Shown: positions 59,538 to 64,000 of the stretch, piece by piece | Position numbering within the stretch: the stretch's first letter is position 1 | Layout of the letters: the number at the start of each line of letters is the position of its first letter | Assembly: GCF_023499255.1 (NCBI RefSeq) | Contig: NZ_CP092183.1 | Coordinates: forward strand, 5,142,501-5,206,500 | Source of the DNA: Couchioplanes caeruleus | Lineage (GTDB): Bacteria > Actinomycetota > Actinomycetes > Mycobacteriales > Micromonosporaceae | Length of the DNA: 64,000 bases | Direction of reading: 5' to 3' | Program-made: the position numbers and the translations under genes | The notes under the pieces: model-generated | What the model saw: the letters and a program-made list of their open reading frames with translations, nothing else | The model's database searches: none | What the model was told of the DNA's origin: nothing

Positions 59538-59551
59538 GGCAAGCGCTTTCC
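59538..59551. promoter_or_regulatory. LacI-type operator-like palindrome upstream of pectate lyase
   Basis: GGCAAGCGCTTTCC is a near-perfect palindrome around the central CG, with AAGCGCTT as perfect core, the usual architecture of LacI-family sites. It ends 22 bp before the lyase start. Confidence 0.45.
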
Positions 59552-59573
59552 TGACTCCCCCAGGAGCATTCCC

Positions 59574-60956
59574 ATGCGTGGACGCCTGGCCTCAGCAGCC
59601 GTCATCCCCACCCTGATCCTCAGCACCGTCAGCCCGGCCGCCGCGTCCACCACCGCGGACGCCACCGCGCCCACCGCCGCGCATGCCATCGCGCCGTTTG
59701 CCGGGCACGGGGGCGTCCCGGCCGGGGCCCTGCGGCCGGCCCGGCAGGCGCTGGCGCCCGACGACGGCTGGGCCGCCGCCGGAGCCGGCACGACCGGTGG
59801 CTCCGCCGCGGACGACGCGCACATCACCGTGGCGCACAACCGCGCCGAGCTGCTCACCGCCCTGGGCGGCGCGGCGAACGCCGTACCGAAGATCGTCTTC
59901 GTCAGCGGCCGGATCGACATGGATGCCGGCCCCGACGGCACGCCGCTGACCTGCGCGGACTACGCCGACCCCGAGTACGATCTCGACGCCTTCCTGCGTA
60001 CCTATGATCCGGCGGTCTGGGGTCGCACCGAGAAACCGTCCGGGCCGCTCGAGGAAGCCCGCGCCCGGTCGGCGCAGCGGCAGGGCGCGCAGATCCGGAT
60101 CCCGGTCGGCAGCAACACCACGCTGATCGGCATCGACGGGGCGCGCATCGCGCACGGCAGCCTGACCCTGACCGGCGTGGGCAACGTGATCGTGCGCAAC
60201 ATCGCGTTCACCGACGCGGCGGACTGCTTCCCCGCCTGGGATCCCACCGACGGTTCCGCCGGCAACTGGAACTCGCTCTACGACCTGGTGTCGCTCAGCG
60301 GCGCGACGAACGTCTGGATCGACCACGACACGTTCAGCGACGGCAACAACCACGACGCCGACCAGCCGCTGTACTTCGGGCGGCCGTACCAGGTGCACGA
60401 CGGGGCGACCGACATCATCCGCGGGTCCGACCTGGTCACCGTGTCCTACAACGACTACTACGACCACGACAAGACGATGCTGATCGGCTCGACCGACACC
60501 GCCGGGGTGGACGTCGGGAAGCTGCGGGTCACCGTCCACCACAACCGGTTCGGCAACGTGCTGCAGCGGGCGCCGCGGGTGCGGTACGGGCAGGTCGACG
60601 TCTACGACAACGCGTACACGCTGACCGATGACGACTACTCGTACTCGCTGGGCGCCGGGGTGGGTTCGGCGATCTACGCGGAGAACAACTTCTTCGTGCG
60701 CAGCGCCGACGTGCCCGACGCCGACATCATCAAGGACTGGAAGGGTACGCGGATCACGGCGATCGGCTCGCTCGTGCGGGTCGGCAGCGGGCCGGCCGTA
60801 CCCGTGGACCTGGTGGCCGCGCACAACGCCGCGTACGACCCGGACCTGTCGCCCGACGCAGGATGGGTGCCCGTGCTGCGTCCCCGGCTGGACCCGACCG
60901 CGGCCGTCCCCGGTCTCGTGGCCCGATCCGCCGGCGCCGGCAAGCTCGGCTGCTGA
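59574..60956 (+). CDS. Secreted pectate lyase, polysaccharide lyase family 1
   Basis: 460 residues behind CAGGAGCATTCCC. The signal peptide ends near PAAAST. The right-handed beta-helix shows IRIPVGSNTTLIGIDGARI, NVIVRNIAFTDAADCFPAWDP (calcium region), TNVWIDHDTFSDGNN (WiDH), HDKTMLIGSTD and HHNRFGNVLQRAPRVRYGQVDVYDN, with catalytic Arg in RAPRVR. It cleaves de-esterified polygalacturonate. It complements the rhamnogalacturonan lyase at 40.5 kb. A LacI-like operator precedes it. Confidence 0.94.
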   Translation: MRGRLASAAVIPTLILSTVSPAAASTTADATAPTAAHAIAPFAGHGGVPAGALRPARQALAPDDGWAAAGAGTTGGSAADDAHITVAHNRAELLTALGGAANAVPKIVFVSGRIDMDAGPDGTPLTCADYADPEYDLDAFLRTYDPAVWGRTEKPSGPLEEARARSAQRQGAQIRIPVGSNTTLIGIDGARIAHGSLTLTGVGNVIVRNIAFTDAADCFPAWDPTDGSAGNWNSLYDLVSLSGATNVWIDHDTFSDGNNHDADQPLYFGRPYQVHDGATDIIRGSDLVTVSYNDYYDHDKTMLIGSTDTAGVDVGKLRVTVHHNRFGNVLQRAPRVRYGQVDVYDNAYTLTDDDYSYSLGAGVGSAIYAENNFFVRSADVPDADIIKDWKGTRITAIGSLVRVGSGPAVPVDLVAAHNAAYDPDLSPDAGWVPVLRPRLDPTAAVPGLVARSAGAGKLGC

Positions 60957-60962
60957 GCGAGC

Positions 60963-63578
60963 TCAGCCGGGCCCGTACGCGGTCAGCCCGCACCAGGCCA
61001 CGTACTCCTCCGGGCCGCCCGCGGCGAGCGCCTCCCGCGCGTGCCACACCGCCGTCGCCAGCGAGTCGCCGCGGGCGAGGCTGCGGTGCAGCACGGTCAT
61101 CGACGGCTGGCACGCGCCGTCCGGGATGGGCAGTCCCGCCGCGGCGATGCCCGCGCTGCCGTTGGACATCATGGCGCCGACGAAGCCGAGCACCTCGTTG
61201 CCGCCGTACGCGCGCTGCACCCCGGAGTTGCACGACGCCAGCACCACCCGCCGGGGTGCGATCCCGCGCGCGAGCAGCTCGTAGAGGGTGAGCCGGCCGT
61301 CGCTGAGCTCCAGGGCGGAGAACAGCGGACTGTCCGAGCGGAACAGCCCGTGGCAGGCGAGGTGTGCGAGGTCGGCGTCGCGGACCAGGCCCAGCGTGGC
61401 GTCCACGGTGCTGACCGGCGGCAGCAGCGTGCGCGCCCCGGCGTGCTCGGCGGCCACCGTGCCGGCCTCCTCGATCGCACCCTCCAGGTCGGGCCCGGCC
61501 ACGACGGCGACCCGCGAGCCGGGTGCGGCCCCGCCGCGGTGCGCGCGGGCCCACAACCCGCCCGACGGGGTCACCGAGACCGGCGCCGGGTGCAGCGGCG
61601 ACCACGGTACGTCCAGCAGCTGCGCGGACGGCACCACGACCAGCGGCACGTCGGGCGGAACGCCGAGCGGTACGACGAGCAGCCGGGCGAGCCCGTCCAG
61701 CGCCTCCTGCGCGGCGGCCCGGGCGACGGCGCTGAACCGGGTGCCCTGCAGCAACCGGCGCAGGCCGAACGCGGCGGCCTCGGACTCGTGCCGGATCGGG
61801 CCGATGGGGCCCAGCTCGACGATGCGGGTGCGGCGCGGCTCCACCACCACGGCGAGGGTGCGCTCGCCGATCACCGCGTACTCGGCGAGCCAGGCGCCGT
61901 CGAGCGCGCGCCGCAGCCCGGCCGCGCGGACCGGGGATGCGGCCTCGCCGCCGGTGTCCTCGGCGGTCCACGACCGGCGCCGGATGCGGGCCTCCAGGGC
62001 GCTCTGCCGGGCGAGCAGCTGCGGCGGTTCCTCGCCGCGTTCCAGCCGGGCGGCCCGCAGCTCCTGCTCGACGCCGCGCAGCGCGATGACGTCCTCGTCG
62101 ATGCCGGTCGCCGCCGGGTGCACGCGCAGCAGGGCGGCGGCCCGGGTGCGTTCGAGCCATTCCAGGATGCTGGTCGCCGAGCCGGCCGGGACGAGCGTGC
62201 GCAGGCCGATCTCGCCCAGCTCGGCGCCGTGCCCGGAGGCGAGCACCCGCAGCTCCAGCGACGGCAGGGCGGCCCGGTGGCGGGCCAGGTCGCGCAGGCC
62301 GCGTACGCATTCACGCAGCACCGCAGCGGTGCCGCCGGAGCCGCTGACCTGCGCCTCGGCCAGCAGCGCCCGCGCGAGATGCCCACGCAGCCGGACCAGC
62401 AGCGAGTGGCCGTCGGCGAGCGCGCCCACGGCGGTCAGCTCCCGACCGGCGACGGCGCGGCGGCCCAGGGCGAGGGCGGCCCGGCCGGCGGCCAGGCGGG
62501 CGTACGCGGCCTCGGCGCGCAGCCCCAGCCGTTCCAGGGTCGCCGCGGCGGTCCGCAGGCTGCGCAGGGCCTGCGGCGTGGGCCCGTCGCGGTGGGTCAG
62601 CGCCTCGGCGGCGGCCACGGTGGCCCGCGCGGCCCAGGCCGGCCGCCGCTGCCGCCGGAAGTCACGCCCGGCGGACGTCGCCTCGGCCAGGGCCGTCGCG
62701 GGGTCCCCCAGCTCCAGGGCGAGGCGGGCGCAGCGCAGGCGGGCCTCGGCGGCCATCAGCCGGGCGTCGTGGCGGACGAAGTCGGCGGCCGCGGACCGGG
62801 CCGCCGCCATGGCCTCGTCGAGCAGGCGCAGGTCACGCAGGACGTCGGCGTACTCGAGGTGGTGCTCGCCCAGGGGCAGGCCCGCGGCGGCGTGCAGGCG
62901 GCCGGCCTCCTCGAAGCGGCGGACGCTCTCGGCCAGCCGTCCGGCGTGGTAGCTCGACCAGGCCAGGCTGTCGGCGATCACCGCGGGCAGCCGGGGCCCG
63001 AGGCCGGCGGCGAGCTCGGCGGCCCGCTCCAGGTGTCCCAGGGCCTCCTGCGGCCGGCCGAGCAGCGTCTGCACGTTGGCGAGGTTGTTGGCGGCCTTGA
63101 CCCAGACGAACGGCGGGCAGTCCGGGTCGTCGAGCAGCTCCCGGTACGCGCCCGCGGCGGCGCCCAGCCGGCCCCGGTTGTGCTCGAGCACGGCCAGCTG
63201 GAAGCGCACCTCCGGGCGCTCCCCCGGCTCGATGAGCGGCTCGGCCAGCCGCAGGTCGCGGGCGGCGGCGTCGTACCGGCCCAGCTCGTGCAGCGCGACG
63301 GCGCGGGTCAGCAGCAGCTCGCCGAGCCGCCGGGGCAGCCCGTGCCGCCGGGCGAGCCGTACGCCCTGGTCGAGCAGCCCGCGCGCACCCTCGTTGTCCA
63401 GCGCGACGTGCCGGGCCCACGCCACCGCCTTCAGCGCGACGACCAGCGCCTCCACGTCGCCGGCCGAGCGGGCCCGCACTACGGTGACTTCCGCCTCGGC
63501 GGCGTATCTGGCCGGATCGAGCAGGACTCTTCTGTACGCGGCGTCGGCCCGCTCGCGCAGGTCCAGCTCTGTGTCCAT
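60963..63578 (-). CDS. TPR-CHAT domain protease (caspase-like)
   Basis: 871 residues from the ATG at 63578 after AGGCGGTGTGAC. The first 500 residues are TPR-like helical repeats (RAVALHELGRYDAAARDLRL, ANNLANVQTLLGRPQEALGH). The C-terminal CHAT domain holds His743 in LAHLACHGLFRSDSPLFSAL and Cys783 in VVLASCNSG, the caspase-like dyad, followed by GGNEVLGFVGAMMSNGSAG. CHAT proteases are activated through their TPRs and in several defence systems cleave a partner protein. It is divergent, across 66 bp, from a gene cut by the right edge. Confidence 0.88.
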   Translation of the reverse strand: MDTELDLRERADAAYRRVLLDPARYAAEAEVTVVRARSAGDVEALVVALKAVAWARHVALDNEGARGLLDQGVRLARRHGLPRRLGELLLTRAVALHELGRYDAAARDLRLAEPLIEPGERPEVRFQLAVLEHNRGRLGAAAGAYRELLDDPDCPPFVWVKAANNLANVQTLLGRPQEALGHLERAAELAAGLGPRLPAVIADSLAWSSYHAGRLAESVRRFEEAGRLHAAAGLPLGEHHLEYADVLRDLRLLDEAMAAARSAAADFVRHDARLMAAEARLRCARLALELGDPATALAEATSAGRDFRRQRRPAWAARATVAAAEALTHRDGPTPQALRSLRTAAATLERLGLRAEAAYARLAAGRAALALGRRAVAGRELTAVGALADGHSLLVRLRGHLARALLAEAQVSGSGGTAAVLRECVRGLRDLARHRAALPSLELRVLASGHGAELGEIGLRTLVPAGSATSILEWLERTRAAALLRVHPAATGIDEDVIALRGVEQELRAARLERGEEPPQLLARQSALEARIRRRSWTAEDTGGEAASPVRAAGLRRALDGAWLAEYAVIGERTLAVVVEPRRTRIVELGPIGPIRHESEAAAFGLRRLLQGTRFSAVARAAAQEALDGLARLLVVPLGVPPDVPLVVVPSAQLLDVPWSPLHPAPVSVTPSGGLWARAHRGGAAPGSRVAVVAGPDLEGAIEEAGTVAAEHAGARTLLPPVSTVDATLGLVRDADLAHLACHGLFRSDSPLFSALELSDGRLTLYELLARGIAPRRVVLASCNSGVQRAYGGNEVLGFVGAMMSNGSAGIAAAGLPIPDGACQPSMTVLHRSLARGDSLATAVWHAREALAAGGPEEYVAWCGLTAYGPG

Positions 63579-63604
63579 GTCACACCGCCTGAGAAGACGC
63601 GAGC

Positions 63605-63614
63605 ACGTCGACGT
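63605..63614. promoter_or_regulatory. 10-bp perfect palindrome in the CHAT divergent spacer
   Basis: ACGTCGACGT lies near the middle of the 66-bp spacer between the CHAT gene and its divergent neighbour. It could be a shared operator, but palindromes of this length also arise by chance in GC-rich DNA. Confidence 0.25.
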
Positions 63615-63644
63615 CAGCGTACCGACGGAGAGGGAGAGAGATCC

Positions 63645-64000
63645 ATGACCATCGCAGCACACTGGCCGCTGCCCGACACCCGCACCCCCGCCCAGCTGGA
63701 GCACGACAAGCAGGACGTCCTCGGTCAGGTGACGGTCCTGCAGGCGGACGGCGTCTCCCAGGAGCTCGACTCCATCGTGGAGAGCATCCGGACCCGTCAG
63801 CGCGCCGCGGGCCGGGGACGCGGACTGCCCTTCGTCCGGTTCACCCCCGACGGCAGCCCCCGGATCGTGCTGGCCGCGGAGAACCAGCTGGTCGTCGACG
63901 CGGATCCGCAGCGGCTGGCGCAGGCGGGCGGCCTGCTCGCCGACTACGTGGCGGCCGACCGTCCGGGCCGCAGCGAGCGCCGGCGCACCCGGGTGTACCG
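63645..64000 (+). CDS. N-terminal part of an unidentified protein divergent from the CHAT gene (cut by window)
   Basis: An open frame of at least 118 codons from the ATG at 63645 after AGGGAGAGAGATCC runs off the right edge. It begins MTIAAHWPLPDTRTPAQLEH, then VTVLQADGVSQELDSIVES, an Arg-rich loop and LPFVRFTPDGSPRIVLAAEN. There is no signal peptide or membrane helix. It looks like the N-terminal region of a larger cytoplasmic protein. Genes paired with CHAT proteases are often substrates or a second protease (for example subtilisin type), but nothing visible decides this. Confidence 0.6.
   Translation, partial: MTIAAHWPLPDTRTPAQLEHDKQDVLGQVTVLQADGVSQELDSIVESIRTRQRAAGRGRGLPFVRFTPDGSPRIVLAAENQLVVDADPQRLAQAGGLLADYVAADRPGRSERRRTRVY

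Noticed and set aside
1..64000. CRISPR arrays, insertion sequences, prophage genes, tRNA or rRNA genes
   Set aside because: No regularly spaced repeats, transposase or integrase motifs, phage structural genes or tRNA T-loop patterns were recognised in either strand.

Overview
The window reads as chromosomal DNA of a high-GC actinomycete, most likely a Micromonosporaceae of the Actinoplanes type. Codon third positions are almost all G or C, many genes start with GTG or look leaderless, secreted depolymerases are abundant, and there are SAV2177-like and SCO6745-like families. There is also a methyl-accepting chemotaxis protein, and two genes carry a promoter pattern (CTCA-N16/17-GCCGAT) like that recalled for flagellar FliA sigma factors of zoospore-forming Actinoplanes. 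I see no rRNA, tRNA, tmRNA, CRISPR array, insertion sequence or prophage.

Layout. 1-7 kb: an MDR reductase cut by the left edge, htpG, a Pro/Thr-rich membrane protein, an MFS sugar exporter, a pilin-like small protein, an AraC remnant, a Tat-exported esterase and a BtuF-like protein. 7-13.7 kb: a tightly coupled pteridine/flavin-precursor-like cluster (CDP-alcohol phosphatidyltransferase divergent from MDR dehydrogenase, PTPS-like protein, glycosyltransferase, methyltransferase, YbhN-type membrane protein, RibD-type reductase, GTP cyclohydrolase II). 13.8-23 kb: a PAS-PP2C-HATPase-STAS stress-signalling protein, a secreted peptidase, RecQ, an EAL-HDOD signalling protein and a thiol-transferase-like gene. 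23-33 kb: a TMEM175-type channel, an ECF sigma factor with DGPF partner, KAS III, an M4 protease, an esterase/MarR divergent pair, an MCP and a polysaccharide deacetylase. 33-45 kb: an M36 protease, glcDEF, a rhamnogalacturonan lyase and CBM2-esterase pair sharing CebR-like operators, and smpB followed by a decayed esterase. 45-55 kb: a TetR/FAD-monooxygenase pair, small conserved genes and a cbiMNQO-type nickel/cobalt ECF transporter. 55-64 kb: a STAS protein, GH5 glycosidase, SAV2177 methyltransferase, peroxiredoxin-like protein, pectate lyase, and a large TPR-CHAT protease divergent from a gene cut by the right edge.

The genes fit a motile soil saprophyte. Plant polysaccharide enzymes (PL11, CBM2-esterase, GH5, PL1) and two thermolysin-clan proteases feed it. 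LacI-type operators suggest that cello-oligosaccharide sensing controls pectin and hemicellulose enzymes. Chemotaxis and c-di-GMP signalling appear linked by a shared motility promoter. The least explained blocks are the pterin-like cluster at 7-13.7 kb and the CHAT protease locus at the right end. Three decaying genes (AraC, enterochelin-esterase-like, VOC) show ongoing gene loss.
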